Source: Streptomyces katrae (GTDB taxonomy: Bacteria; Actinomycetota; Actinomycetes; Streptomycetales; Streptomycetaceae). Taken from it: DNA of 64,000 nucleotides. The stretch spans positions 3,720,001 through 3,784,000 of the forward strand of contig NZ_CP020042.1 in NCBI RefSeq assembly GCF_002028425.1. The letters are read 5' to 3'. A program made the position numbers and the translations under genes. This document shows positions 45,946 to 54,940 of the stretch, in pieces. Position 1 is the stretch's first letter, and the number at the start of each line of letters is the position of its first letter. The notes below the pieces were generated by a model, which was not told where the DNA came from, searched no databases, and saw only the letters and a program-made list of their open reading frames with translations.

Positions 45946-46172
45946 TACGCCCCACCGAAATCCTGCCGAACGGATCCGCTCCCGGACCCGTCGTGGCCGG
46001 CGGCCGGACATCACCTCCGAGTCGCGCCACCACCCTCCGCCGAGCGGGCTTTTCGGGCCCCTTTTCCGGCGGTTCAGCTTTCATGCCCCATTCGAAGCCG
46101 TCGGGAAATACTGCGTTCCGCTCCTTCGCCGCGGACATTCCTTGACGCGTCTCGCACCGAGGAAGGTCCCGC

Positions 46173-47465
46173 ATGAACAGCACGCACCCGCCCGGTCGTC
46201 GTTCCGTCCGGGACGACGGGGACCCCGTCCTCGGGCGGCATGAGATCACCCTCCCCTCGCCGTCCGCTCCCCCGTTGCCGGCGGTCGGGGCGTTCGCCGA
46301 CCTGGACCTGCCGGACGGTCTGCTCGCCGTGCTCGCCGCCGAAGGCGTCACCGTGCCCTTCCCCATCCAGGGCGCGACCCTGCCGAACGCCCTCGCGGGC
46401 CGGGACGTCCTGGGACGCGGCCGCACCGGCTCCGGCAAGACGCTGGCCTTCGGCCTCGCCCTGGTGGCCCGTACGGCCGGAACGCGGGCCGCGCCCAGAC
46501 GGCCCCTCGCCCTCGTCCTCGTCCCCACCCGCGAGCTGGCGCAGCAGGTGACCGACGCGCTCACGCCGTACGCCCGCGCCGTCGGATCGCGGCTGGCCAC
46601 GGTCGTCGGCGGAACGCCCCTCGGCAGGCAGACCTACGCCCTCCGGAAGGGCGCCGAGATCGTCGTCGCCACCCCGGGCCGGCTCACGGACCTCATCGCC
46701 CGGGGCGACTGCCTGCTGGACCGGGTCTGCGTCACCGTCCTGGACGAGGCGGACCAGATGACCGACCTGGGCTTCGCGCCCCAGATCGCCGAACTCCTCG
46801 ACCAGGTGCCCGCCGAAGGCCAGCGGCTGCTCTTCTCCGCCACCCTCGACCACAGCGTCGACCGGCTCGTCGGCCGCTACCTGTCGGACCCCGTCGTGCA
46901 CTCCGTCGACCCCGCGGCCGGGGCCGTGACCACGATGGAGCACCACGTCCTGCACGTCCACGCCGACGACAAACAGGCCGCGACCGCCGAGATCGCCGCC
47001 CGCACGGGGCGCGTGATCATGTTCCTCGGCACCAAGGAAGCCGTCGACCTGCTGACCCGGGACCTGCTGGCCCGCGGGGTGCTCGCCGCCGCGCTGCACG
47101 GCGGCAAGTCCCAGCCGCAGCGCACCCGCGCACTCGCCCGGTTCAGGAGCGGACAGGTGCCGGTGCTCGTCGCCACGAGCGTCGCCGCCCGCGGCATCCA
47201 CGTCGACGGCCTCGACCTCGTCGTCAACGTCGATCCGCCGGCCGACCCCAAGGACTACCTGCACCGCAGCGGCCGCACCGCCAGGGCCGGGAACCACGGC
47301 AGCGTCGTCACCCTGGTCACGCCGAACCAGCGCCGTGCCACCGCCCGCCTCATGTCCGGAGCGGGCGTCCAGCCCCGGATCACCCGGGTCCGCCCCGGCG
47401 AGGCGGAACTGCACCGCATCACCGGCGCGCGCACCCCCTCGGGCGTCCCCGTCCCCGGTACGTAG
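46173..47465 (+). CDS. DEAD-box RNA helicase
   Basis: A 430-aa helicase core: RTGSGKT (motif I), PTRELAQQ (Ia), DEAD (II, in VLDEADQMTD), SAT (III), and HRSGRTARAG (VI). It unwinds RNA with ATP, probably in cold or stress growth given csp upstream. GAGGAAGG precedes the ATG. The C-terminus ends soon after the core, so there is no long RNA-binding tail. Confidence 0.95.
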   Translation: MNSTHPPGRRSVRDDGDPVLGRHEITLPSPSAPPLPAVGAFADLDLPDGLLAVLAAEGVTVPFPIQGATLPNALAGRDVLGRGRTGSGKTLAFGLALVARTAGTRAAPRRPLALVLVPTRELAQQVTDALTPYARAVGSRLATVVGGTPLGRQTYALRKGAEIVVATPGRLTDLIARGDCLLDRVCVTVLDEADQMTDLGFAPQIAELLDQVPAEGQRLLFSATLDHSVDRLVGRYLSDPVVHSVDPAAGAVTTMEHHVLHVHADDKQAATAEIAARTGRVIMFLGTKEAVDLLTRDLLARGVLAAALHGGKSQPQRTRALARFRSGQVPVLVATSVAARGIHVDGLDLVVNVDPPADPKDYLHRSGRTARAGNHGSVVTLVTPNQRRATARLMSGAGVQPRITRVRPGEAELHRITGARTPSGVPVPGT

Positions 47466-47554
47466 CCCTCAGGCGGACGCCACCCGCCCGGGCCGGCACC
47501 GTGCCATCCCCGTCCCCGCCCCTTCCCCGTCCCCTTCCCCACCAGGAGCCGCTT

Positions 47555-47818
47555 GTGACACCGGTACAGACACGATCCGACCACCCGTCCACCCCGCCCA
47601 CGGCCGACCCGCACGTCTGGGCGGACATGACCGTCGAGGTCGCCCTGGCGGTCATGCACGGGGCCCGTACCGCGCGCCTGATCATCCTCGACGCCGACGG
47701 CCGGCGCACCGGCCTCGTCACCCGGACCCAGCTCACCGGCTTCCGCGCCAGTCCCGCGTACACCGACCGGGCCCGCCTGAGCGAACTCTCCCCCGCACAG
47801 GCCGCGCCCCGCCCCTGA
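47555..47818 (+). CDS. Partial CBS-domain protein
   Basis: An 87-aa protein with one CBS-like half (MTVEVALAVMHGARTARLIILDADGRRTGLVTRTQL). A single CBS motif would need to dimerise to bind nucleotide. GTG 47555 has AGGAG six bases upstream. It is 89 bases after the helicase and likely in its operon. Confidence 0.7.
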   Translation: MTPVQTRSDHPSTPPTADPHVWADMTVEVALAVMHGARTARLIILDADGRRTGLVTRTQLTGFRASPAYTDRARLSELSPAQAAPRP

Positions 47819-47894
47819 CCACCGCGCCGGGAACGACCGCCCGCCGCACCCCTTCCCTTCCTTCCCTTCCCTTCCTCTCCCCCTGTGAGGCCCC

Positions 47895-48203
47895 ATGCGC
47901 TGCGTGATCGCCCGTTTCCCGTTCGAGCTGACGAAGAGCGGTGTCCAGGCCTCGATGAAGGGCATCAAGCCCGAACCCGTGGCCGGCGCGTTCGTGACCA
48001 TCGGACGCCGTGACTACCCCGCCAAGCAGGTCGGCGCGGTCGTCACGCGCCAGGACCGCCGCGACTTCGGCGTCAACGAGGTCCTGCGGGCCATGACCCG
48101 GCTCGGCTTCACGTGCGGCATCCGCCCGGTCGCCTCCCCCTCGGCCGCCGCCGACCCGGTCCGGAAGGCGTCCGCCCTCCTGGGCGCACCCCCCGCGGCC
48201 TGA
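47895..48203 (+). CDS. SCO5918-like conserved protein
   Basis: A 102-aa protein (MRCVIARFPFELTKSGVQASMKGIKPEPVAGAFVTIGRRDYPAKQVGAVVTRQDRRDF in part). It resembles the small protein encoded with csp and a DEAD-box helicase in S. coelicolor (SCO5918 family, from memory). A role with the helicase is inferred from context. Confidence 0.72.
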   Translation: MRCVIARFPFELTKSGVQASMKGIKPEPVAGAFVTIGRRDYPAKQVGAVVTRQDRRDFGVNEVLRAMTRLGFTCGIRPVASPSAAADPVRKASALLGAPPAA

Positions 48204-48398
48204 CGGCACAGGAGCCGGCGGCGGGGCGGCTGCCCCGCCCGTCCGCTCGTCCGTCCGTCCCCCGCACGGGGGCGATTCCCCTCGTCCACCCCTCCAGCCG
48301 TCAAGAGCGCCGATACCGGCGTCGCGGACGGCAGCGTTACCCTCGGTGAGTGCCGGACCGCCGGCCCGCGCACCGGAAGGTTCGACGGAGAGGTGAGA

Positions 48399-48737
48399 AT
48401 GACAGCAGACGATCCGCTCGGCCGTCTTGACGACGACGACTACCCCGCCTACACGATGGGCCGGGCCGCCGAGATGATCGGTACGACGCCCGGCTTCCTC
48501 CGCGCCCTGGGAGAAGCCCGGCTGATCGCCCCGCTCCGCTCCGAGGGCGGCCACCGCCGCTACTCCCGCTACCAGCTGCGCATCGCCGCCCGCGCCCGCG
48601 AACTCGTCGACCAGGGCACCCCCATCGAGGCCGCCTGCCGCATCATCGCGCTCGAGGACCAGCTCGTGGAAGCCCAGCGCATCAACGCCGAGTACCGCCG
48701 CGCAGCGGGCGAACCCCGCCCTCCGGCAACCGGCTGA
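48399..48737 (+). CDS. MerR-like helix-turn-helix protein, paralogue 2
   Basis: A 112-aa protein that shares nearly all of DRLDDDDYPAYTMGRAA..., LRSEGGHRRYSRYQLRIAARARELVDQGTPIEAACRII with the product at 34316. GGAGAGG precedes ATG 48399. Two such copies 14 kb apart flank the stress-type region. Confidence 0.85.
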   Translation: MTADDPLGRLDDDDYPAYTMGRAAEMIGTTPGFLRALGEARLIAPLRSEGGHRRYSRYQLRIAARARELVDQGTPIEAACRIIALEDQLVEAQRINAEYRRAAGEPRPPATG

Positions 48738-48806
48738 ACCGGGCCCCGCCGCGCCCCCGCCACCCGGGGGGGCGACACGGCCGTGTCCCGCCGCCCCGGG
48801 TGACGA

Positions 48807-48837
48807 CGCGGCCCCAGGTCACCGGCCTGGGGCCGCG
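48807..48837. terminator. Terminator between MerR-like gene and hisS
   Basis: CGCGGCCCCAGG / CCTGGGGCCGCG stem with a seven-base loop between convergent genes. Confidence 0.82.
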
Positions 48838-48844
48838 GCCTCGT

Positions 48845-50170
48845 CTAACGCGGGGACGGGAACCAGGCCATGGGGTCGGCCGGGGTCTGCTCGCCCGTCG
48901 CCAGGTTCTTGACCTCGTGGTTCCCGCCCTCCTCGGACGGCGGGAACCAGACGAACGGGATGCCCTTGCGGGAGGCGTAGCGGAGCTGCTTGGCCACCTT
49001 GTCGGCCTGGTGGTAGAGCTCGACGTTCATCCCCCGCGCGCGCAGGCCCGCCGCCGTGGCCCCGGCCGCGCCGCGGAGCTCGTCGCGCGGGACGGCCACG
49101 AGGACCTGGCTGGGGCACTTGGGGCCGGAGTCGAGAAGGCCCTCCGCCAGGAGCTTGGCGAAGATGCGGGTCAGTCCGATCGACATGCCGACGCCGGGCA
49201 GGCTCCGCCGGATGAAGGAGCCGGTCAGGTTCTCGTAGCGGCCGCCCGAGCAGATGCTCCCGTAGTCCGGCCAGTCGGTGAACTTCCCCTCGTAGACGGT
49301 CCCCGTGTAGTAGTCGAGGCCTCGGGCGACCGAGAGGTCCGCGACGACGCTGCCCGCCGGCAGGTCGCCGAGGGAGTCCAGGACCTGGGCCAGTTCGCCG
49401 AGCCCTTCGTCGAGCAGGTCCGACGCGACGCCGAGGCCCTTGACCGCGTCCACGACGGCCGCGCCCTCGCCGCGCAGCCGGGCGAGGGCCAGGCAGGAGT
49501 CGACGGTCCGCGCGGGCAGGCCGAGTCCGTCGGACAGGATCCGGGCGACGCCCTCCGCCCCGACCTTGTCCAGTTTGTCGACGGCCCGGATCACCGCCGT
49601 CGGATCGGCGATGCCCAGCCCTTCGTAGAACCCCTCCAGGACCTTCCGGTTGTTGACGCTGAGCGTCCAGGCGGGCAGGTCCAGCCCGGTCATGACCTCG
49701 TGGATCATGCGCGGCAGCTCGGCGTCGAAGTGGAGCGGGAGCCGGTCGACGTTGATGACGTCGATGTCGCACTGGGTGAATTCCCGGAAACGGCCCTCCT
49801 GGGCCCGTTCACCGCGCCAGACGCGCTGTATCTGATAGCGCTTGAACGGGAAGACCAGCTCGTTGAAGTGCTGGGCCGTGTACCGCGCGAACGGCACGGT
49901 CAGGTCGAAGTGCAGGCCGATGCGGGAATCGCTCGGGTCGTCGGCGTCCTCCTGGAGCCGGCGCAGCGCGTACACCTCGTTCGAGGTCTCCCCCTTGGCG
50001 GTGAGCACGGAGAGGGGCTCGACCGACGGCGTCTCGACCGAACAGAATCCGTACCTCTCGAATCCGGAACGGACGATATCGAGCCACTTCTGCTCGACCA
50101 TGCGAATTTCCGGCAGCCATTCGGGAAATCCGCTCACCGGTAGAGGGCGGACCAGTTGTGAGTCGTTCAT
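48845..50170 (-). CDS. hisS: Histidyl-tRNA synthetase, divergent type
   Basis: A 441-aa class II synthetase: motif 2 RVWRGERAQEGRFREFTQCDID, histidine-binding ARGLDYYTGTVYEG and motif 3 GVGMSIGLTRIF, plus a C-terminal anticodon-binding domain. The N-terminus is unlike the usual Streptomyces HisRS (which begins close to APKGTYDLLPP), so this is likely a second copy. It is divergent from a cycloserine-type cluster, 195 bases apart. A self-resistance role is possible but unproven; an ordinary spare or housekeeping copy is the alternative. Confidence 0.93.
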   Translation of the reverse strand: MNDSQLVRPLPVSGFPEWLPEIRMVEQKWLDIVRSGFERYGFCSVETPSVEPLSVLTAKGETSNEVYALRRLQEDADDPSDSRIGLHFDLTVPFARYTAQHFNELVFPFKRYQIQRVWRGERAQEGRFREFTQCDIDVINVDRLPLHFDAELPRMIHEVMTGLDLPAWTLSVNNRKVLEGFYEGLGIADPTAVIRAVDKLDKVGAEGVARILSDGLGLPARTVDSCLALARLRGEGAAVVDAVKGLGVASDLLDEGLGELAQVLDSLGDLPAGSVVADLSVARGLDYYTGTVYEGKFTDWPDYGSICSGGRYENLTGSFIRRSLPGVGMSIGLTRIFAKLLAEGLLDSGPKCPSQVLVAVPRDELRGAAGATAAGLRARGMNVELYHQADKVAKQLRYASRKGIPFVWFPPSEEGGNHEVKNLATGEQTPADPMAWFPSPR

Positions 50171-50238
50171 CGCACGACCCTAACCCCACCCCGTCAGGGG
50201 GGCCATCCATTTACCGGTGCGGGGCTCCGGGCAGCCCT

Positions 50239-50256
50239 CTACAACTTTCGTTGTAG
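50239..50256. promoter_or_regulatory. Operator-like palindrome between hisS and the dcs-like operon
   Basis: CTACAACTTTCGTTGTAG has perfect seven-base arms around TTTC. Related half-sites (CTTCGTT, TCCGTTG) follow at 50279-50297. The site is central in the divergent gap and could control both directions. Confidence 0.5.
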
Positions 50257-50365
50257 CGGGGTCGGCGGCTTCCTCAACCCTTCGTTTCAATCCGTTGCGG
50301 CCCTCCGCTTCCGCAGGTCACGATGGCCATCGCCACAGCCCGTAACCGCAGAAACGGATGGCTAG

Positions 50366-51142
50366 GTGCACACGTCGCAGCACACCACAGCAATTGTCCC
50401 CCAGGCGCAGACAAACGAATTCGAAAAGAGCTGGCAGCGCACAGCGGTCGAGGAGATCACCGGGCGCCTGACCGACTCGGAATTCCCTTGTGTGTTCTCG
50501 CGGAACGCCTTCCGCAAGCAGCTCCTCCGGTTCGTCTTCGTGCCCGACGGCGGGAGCGACGGCATCCGGCACCTGGCGGCGGCCCTGACGGAGTACGTCG
50601 AGGAGGCGAGGGACTGGGATGGGCAGCTGGACACCGCGTATCCGCTGGTCGTGGTGTTCTCGCCGGACGCCGTGGCCGGGGACTCGGTCGAGGAGCACCA
50701 CGCCTTCGGCTGGCACGTGCTGCAGGAGCTGCACCGCGTCGACCCCGCGCCCTGGCCGGCCGGCGTCGCCCGGGACCCCGGCTCCGAGGCGTGGTCCATG
50801 TGCTTCAACGGAATGCCGCTCTTCTGCAATATGAGCAATCCCGGGCACCGGGTCCGCCGGAGCCGCAACCTCGGCGGGTCGTTCGTTCTCGTCATCAATC
50901 CCCGGGAACGCTTCGACGTATTCGCCGGAGACACCCCGAGCGGCCGGAAGGTGCGCGCCAACATTCGCGGCCGGATACACCGCTACGACGGCGTCCCACA
51001 CTCCCCGCAATTGGGTTCCTACGGCATAGGCGCCCTCGAATGGCACCAGTACGGGCTGATCGAGGAGAACGCCGGGCGGACCGACGTCTGCCCCTTCTCA
51101 CCCCGTACCGACGACGGCAACGACACGCAGAGGACGTCCTGA
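50366..51142 (+). CDS. Haem-dependent L-arginine N-hydroxylase, DcsA/GntA-like (YqcI/YcgG family)
   Basis: A 258-aa YqcI/YcgG-family protein: FPCVFSRNAFRKQLLRFVFV, VEEHHAFGWHVLQELH, WSMCFNGMPLFCNMSNPGHRVRRSRNLGGSF. DcsA of the D-cycloserine pathway and GntA of guanitoxin belong here; they N-hydroxylate the guanidine group of arginine or a derivative using haem and oxygen. It would supply N-omega-hydroxy-L-arginine for the next enzyme. GTG 50366 is the only good start. First gene of the operon. Confidence 0.88.
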   Translation: MHTSQHTTAIVPQAQTNEFEKSWQRTAVEEITGRLTDSEFPCVFSRNAFRKQLLRFVFVPDGGSDGIRHLAAALTEYVEEARDWDGQLDTAYPLVVVFSPDAVAGDSVEEHHAFGWHVLQELHRVDPAPWPAGVARDPGSEAWSMCFNGMPLFCNMSNPGHRVRRSRNLGGSFVLVINPRERFDVFAGDTPSGRKVRANIRGRIHRYDGVPHSPQLGSYGIGALEWHQYGLIEENAGRTDVCPFSPRTDDGNDTQRTS

Positions 51143-51144
51143 CC

Positions 51145-51999
51145 ATGATCGAGCTCATCGTCTCCCAGGGCCGGGTGGCCGACCGAAAGCCCCGGATGAT
51201 CGAGGGCGCCGCCCGGATCGCCCGCGCCCTCGAACAGCGCTACGGGCTGGCCGGCCGCTGGATCGGGGAGCCCTCGCCGGCCGCCGACGACGACTGGACC
51301 GACAGCCTCCCGCAGGCCGAAGGGCAGCTGACCGCGCTCGGCCGCGCCGTCGGGGACGCCATCCGGGCCGGCCGCCGGACCGTCCTGGTCTCCAACACCT
51401 GCCCCGCGAGCATCGGCACGCTGCCGGTGGTGGCCCGCGAGCTGCCGGACGCCGTGGTGCTCTACATCGACGGTCACGGCGACTTCAACACCCCGGCCAC
51501 CAGCAGCGGCTACCTGGGCGGAATGGTCCTCTCCGCCGCGTGCGGCCTGTGGGAGAGCGGCCACGGAGGCGGGCTGCCCACCGCGCAGGCCGTGCTGGTC
51601 GGCACCCGGGACATCGACGAGGGCGAGGCCGAGCTGATCGCGCAGGCGGGAGTCCGGGTGATCCCGCCCGCCGAGACGACGCCGGAGAACATCCTGGACG
51701 CCATCGGCGACCGCCCCGTCTGGGTGCACATCGACTGGGACGTCCTCGAACCGGGCCACGTGCCCGCCGACTACACCGTCCCGGACGGTCTGCTGCCCGA
51801 GCAGATCCGGATGGTCTTCGAGACGATCCCCGCCGGCCGGCTGCTCGGCGTCGAGCTCGCCGAGTTCGACGCCACCACCGACGAGGCGGTCAACGAACGG
51901 GCCGTCGCCGTGGTCCTCGACATGGTCGCCCCCGTCTTCGAGGACGCCGCCGCCGGGAGTACCCGCCCGGCCGGCGAACGCGCCCTCGCCGCCCGGTAG
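51145..51999 (+). CDS. N-omega-hydroxy-L-arginine amidinohydrolase, DcsB-like (arginase superfamily)
   Basis: A 284-aa ureohydrolase with metal motifs YIDGHGDFNT and VHIDWDVLEPG. At the first metal-ligand site the usual His is replaced by Cys86 (SNTCPASIG), the same replacement and, as I recall, the same residue number as DcsB of S. lavendulae. DcsB releases hydroxyurea from hydroxyarginine. It starts two bases after the dcsA-like stop. The dcsC racemase that follows dcsB in S. lavendulae is absent; only 61 bases separate it from the next gene. Confidence 0.9.
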   Translation: MIELIVSQGRVADRKPRMIEGAARIARALEQRYGLAGRWIGEPSPAADDDWTDSLPQAEGQLTALGRAVGDAIRAGRRTVLVSNTCPASIGTLPVVARELPDAVVLYIDGHGDFNTPATSSGYLGGMVLSAACGLWESGHGGGLPTAQAVLVGTRDIDEGEAELIAQAGVRVIPPAETTPENILDAIGDRPVWVHIDWDVLEPGHVPADYTVPDGLLPEQIRMVFETIPAGRLLGVELAEFDATTDEAVNERAVAVVLDMVAPVFEDAAAGSTRPAGERALAAR

Positions 52000-52060
52000 T
52001 CCGGCCGCCTCCCGCCCTCCGCCGTCCCCCCTCCCCCTCGCCAGCCCTGGAGAGATCCCC

Positions 52061-53029
52061 ATGCCCTTGTACGACAGCATCCTCGACACCGTCGGCCGTA
52101 CGCCCATCGTCCGGCTGAACCGGCTCGCCCCCGCGCACACCACGGTGTACGTGAAGGTGGAGGCGTTCAACCCCGGCGGCTCCGTGAAGGACCGGCTCGC
52201 GCTCTCCGTGGTCCTCGACGCCGAGGCCAAGGGGCTCCTCAAGCCCGGTGACACGATCGTGGAGTGCACCTCCGGCAACGTCGGCATCGCCCTGGCGATG
52301 GTGGCGGCGGCGCGCGGCTACCACTTCGTCGCCGTCATGGGCGACACCTATTCGCTGGAGCGGCGCCAGCTGATCCGGGCGTACGGCGGCAAGGTGATCC
52401 TCTTCCCCGGTGCGCTCGGCAGCAGCGGAGGCAACCGGATCGCGGACGAACTGGCCGAGAAGCACGGCTGGTTCCGGGCCCGGCAGTTCGACAACCCGGC
52501 CAACCCGGCCTACCACCGGGAGACCACGGCCTCGGAGATCCTCGCCGACTTCGCGGGCAAGCGGCTGGACTACTTCGTCACCGGCTTCGGCACCAGCGGC
52601 ACCCTCACCGGCGTCGGGCAGATGCTGAAGACGGCCCGCCCCGGTGTCCGGGTGGTCGCCACCGAGCCGGAGAACGCCGCCATCCTGGGCAAGCAGGAGT
52701 GGAACGTCCACCGGATCCAGGGCTGGTCCCCGAACTTCGTGCCCAGCGTGCTGGACGACTCGGTCATCGACGAACTGGTGACCGTCGACGAGACGGTGGG
52801 ACGGGACACCTCCCGCCGGCTCGCCGCGGAGGAGGGCATCTTCGCCGGCATCTCCGCCGGCGCCACCCTGGCCACCGCGCTGCGCGTCGCGGAGACCGCC
52901 CCCGAGGGGTCGGTGCTGCTCGCCATGCTGCCGGACACCGGGGAGCGGTACCTGTCCACCTTCCTCATGGAGGGCGTCAACGAGGGCTCGGACGACGAGT
53001 GGCTCGCCTCGCTGGACGCCGGGAACTGA
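52061..53029 (+). CDS. O-ureidoserine synthase, DcsD-like (cysteine synthase family)
   Basis: A 322-aa PLP enzyme of the beta-substituted alanine synthase group: NPGGSVKDRLALS with the PLP lysine, the substrate loop CTSGNVGIALAM and the phosphate-binding GFGTSGTLTGV. In the cycloserine pathway DcsD joins O-acetyl-L-serine and hydroxyurea. A housekeeping cysteine synthase is the alternative, but the neighbours favour DcsD. GAGAGATC-type ribosome site before ATG 52061. Confidence 0.9.
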   Translation: MPLYDSILDTVGRTPIVRLNRLAPAHTTVYVKVEAFNPGGSVKDRLALSVVLDAEAKGLLKPGDTIVECTSGNVGIALAMVAAARGYHFVAVMGDTYSLERRQLIRAYGGKVILFPGALGSSGGNRIADELAEKHGWFRARQFDNPANPAYHRETTASEILADFAGKRLDYFVTGFGTSGTLTGVGQMLKTARPGVRVVATEPENAAILGKQEWNVHRIQGWSPNFVPSVLDDSVIDELVTVDETVGRDTSRRLAAEEGIFAGISAGATLATALRVAETAPEGSVLLAMLPDTGERYLSTFLMEGVNEGSDDEWLASLDAGN

Positions 53030-53030
53030 C

Positions 53031-54308
53031 GTGAGTCAGGAATTCGTCCCCCCGGGCGCCCGGTTCACCGCTCTGCCCGACGGCTTCCCCCTGCTGCGCG
53101 GCGGCACCCTGAACGGTGCCCGGGTGGCGTACGAGACGCTCGGCCGGCTCACCCCCGAACGCGACAACGCGGTCCTGGTCCTCCCCGGCCTCTCCCCCGA
53201 CAGCCACGTCGCCTCCCACCCCGGTGACCCTTCGCCGGGCTGGTGGGAGGCCATGGTCGGGCCGGGCAAGCCGGTCGACACCGACCGCTGGTACGTGATC
53301 TGCGTCAACGCGCTGGGCAGCTGCAAGGGCTCGACCGGGCCCGCCTCCGTCGATCCCGCCACGGGCGAGCCCTACGGGCCCGGCTTCCCGGAACTGTCGA
53401 TGGAGGACATCGCCGACGCCGCCGCGCACACCGTGCGCGCCCTGGGCGTCGAGCGGCTGGCCTGCGTCATCGGCACCTCCATGGGCGGGATGAGCGCGCT
53501 GTCCCTGCTGGCCCGGCATCCGGGTCTGGCCCGTGCCCACCTGAACGTCTGCGGGGCGGCGGGCTCACTGCCGTTCGCGACGGCGGTCCGCTCGCTGCAG
53601 CGCGAGGCGATCCGCTTCGACCCGCAGTGGAACGGGGGCCGGTACGACGCGGAGAACTACCCGCACCGCGGCATGCTCACGGCGCGCAAGCTGGGCATGA
53701 CGACCTACCGTTCGGCGCGGGAATGGGACCGCCGGTTCGGCCGCGGCCGCATCGCCGGGGAGCGCCTCGCGCCGGACGTGCCCTTCGGCCCCGAGTTCGA
53801 GGTCGAGGCGTACCTCGAAAGCCATGCCCGGAAGTTCTCCGGCCGGTTCGACCCCAACAGCTACCTGCACCTCAGCCGCTGCATGGACCGCTTCGAGCTG
53901 GGCGAGTCCTGTGGCTGCGCGACCGACGAGGCGCTGGCCGGGATCCGCCTGGAGCGGGCGCTGGTCATCGGCGTGGAGACCGACATCCTCTTCCCGCCGG
54001 GACAGCAGCGGCAGATCGCCGACGGCCTGCGCGCCGGCGGTACCGACGCCGAGTTCCTGGTCCTGGACTGCGACGAGGGCCACGACGCCTTCCTCATCGA
54101 CATCGACCGCTTCGGCCCGCCCGTCGCGACGTTCCTCAGCACGCTCTGGCACTCCGGAGGCAACACATGTCCCCCCACCCCTACCGACTGGCGCTGGTCA
54201 CCGGCGCGAACCGCGGCATCGGCTTCGAGACGGCGCGCCAGCTCGCCGCCGCCGGCGTCCGCGTGCTGCTCTCCGGGCGCGACGGTGAGGCTGTCGCCGC
54301 TGCGGTGA
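53031..54308 (+). CDS. L-serine O-acetyltransferase, DcsE-like (homoserine O-acetyltransferase family), with C-terminal overrun
   Basis: An alpha/beta-hydrolase-fold acetyltransferase: nucleophile elbow GTSMGGMSAL, PGLSPDSHV near the oxyanion hole, and the C-terminal His region DEGHDAFLID. DcsE makes O-acetyl-L-serine for DcsD. GTG 53031 is one base after the dcsD-like stop. The expected family end is near residue 379, just at the SDR start, but the frame stays open to 54308, adding about 46 residues that overlap the SDR gene by 142 bases. Confidence 0.86.
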   Translation: MSQEFVPPGARFTALPDGFPLLRGGTLNGARVAYETLGRLTPERDNAVLVLPGLSPDSHVASHPGDPSPGWWEAMVGPGKPVDTDRWYVICVNALGSCKGSTGPASVDPATGEPYGPGFPELSMEDIADAAAHTVRALGVERLACVIGTSMGGMSALSLLARHPGLARAHLNVCGAAGSLPFATAVRSLQREAIRFDPQWNGGRYDAENYPHRGMLTARKLGMTTYRSAREWDRRFGRGRIAGERLAPDVPFGPEFEVEAYLESHARKFSGRFDPNSYLHLSRCMDRFELGESCGCATDEALAGIRLERALVIGVETDILFPPGQQRQIADGLRAGGTDAEFLVLDCDEGHDAFLIDIDRFGPPVATFLSTLWHSGGNTCPPTPTDWRWSPARTAASASRRRASSPPPASACCSPGATVRLSPLR

Positions 54309-54913
54309 AGGAACTGCGCGCCGACGGCCTCCCGGTGGAGCCCCTGGTCCTCGACGTGACCGACGGCGACAGCGTCCGGGCCGCGGCCGCCGAGGTGGAG
54401 CGCGCGTACGGCCGGCTCGACATCCTCGTCAACAACGCGGCCATCCGCGTCGAGGAGTACGGCAGGAAGCCCTCGGAGCAGCCGCTCGCCCAGTGGCGCC
54501 GGACCTTCGACACCAACGTGTTCGCCGTCGTCGAGGTGACCCGGGCCTTCCTGCCGCTGCTGCTGCGCTCCCCGGCCGGCCGCATCGTCAACCTGTCCAG
54601 CCTGCTGGGGTCCGTCGGCACGCACGGCGATCCCTCCTCCTACGCCTACAGCGACATGTTCAAGTCGCTGCCCGCCTACAGCGCCTCCAAGAGCGCACTC
54701 AACTCCTGGACGGTGCACCTCGCCTACGAACTGCGCGACACCCCGGTCAAGGTGAACGCCGTGCACCCCGGCTACACCCGGACCGGCCTCAACGACGGCG
54801 AGGGCGACCTCGCCGCCCCGGACGGCGCGCGGACGGGCGTGGCGATGGCGCTGCTCGGCGACGACGGCCCCACCGGCACGTACACGCACCGCGGCGAAAC
54901 CGTCCCCTGGTAA
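54167..54913 (+). CDS. Short-chain dehydrogenase/reductase (carbonyl reductase-like) in the dcs-like operon
   Basis: A 248-aa classical SDR: VTGANRGIGFETARQL, NNAAI, Ser-Tyr-Lys with YSASKSAL. Resembles NADPH carbonyl reductases. CGGAGG precedes ATG 54167. I know of no SDR step in D-cycloserine synthesis, so it hints at a modified product, or at a side reaction or a host gene. Confidence 0.88.
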   Translation: MSPHPYRLALVTGANRGIGFETARQLAAAGVRVLLSGRDGEAVAAAVKELRADGLPVEPLVLDVTDGDSVRAAAAEVERAYGRLDILVNNAAIRVEEYGRKPSEQPLAQWRRTFDTNVFAVVEVTRAFLPLLLRSPAGRIVNLSSLLGSVGTHGDPSSYAYSDMFKSLPAYSASKSALNSWTVHLAYELRDTPVKVNAVHPGYTRTGLNDGEGDLAAPDGARTGVAMALLGDDGPTGTYTHRGETVPW

Positions 54914-54940
54914 CCCCCGGTACATCAATGGAGCACATCT

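Noticed and set aside
46074..47414. 446-aa reverse-strand ORF opposite the helicase
   Set aside because: Shadow of the DEAD-box gene, without any family features.
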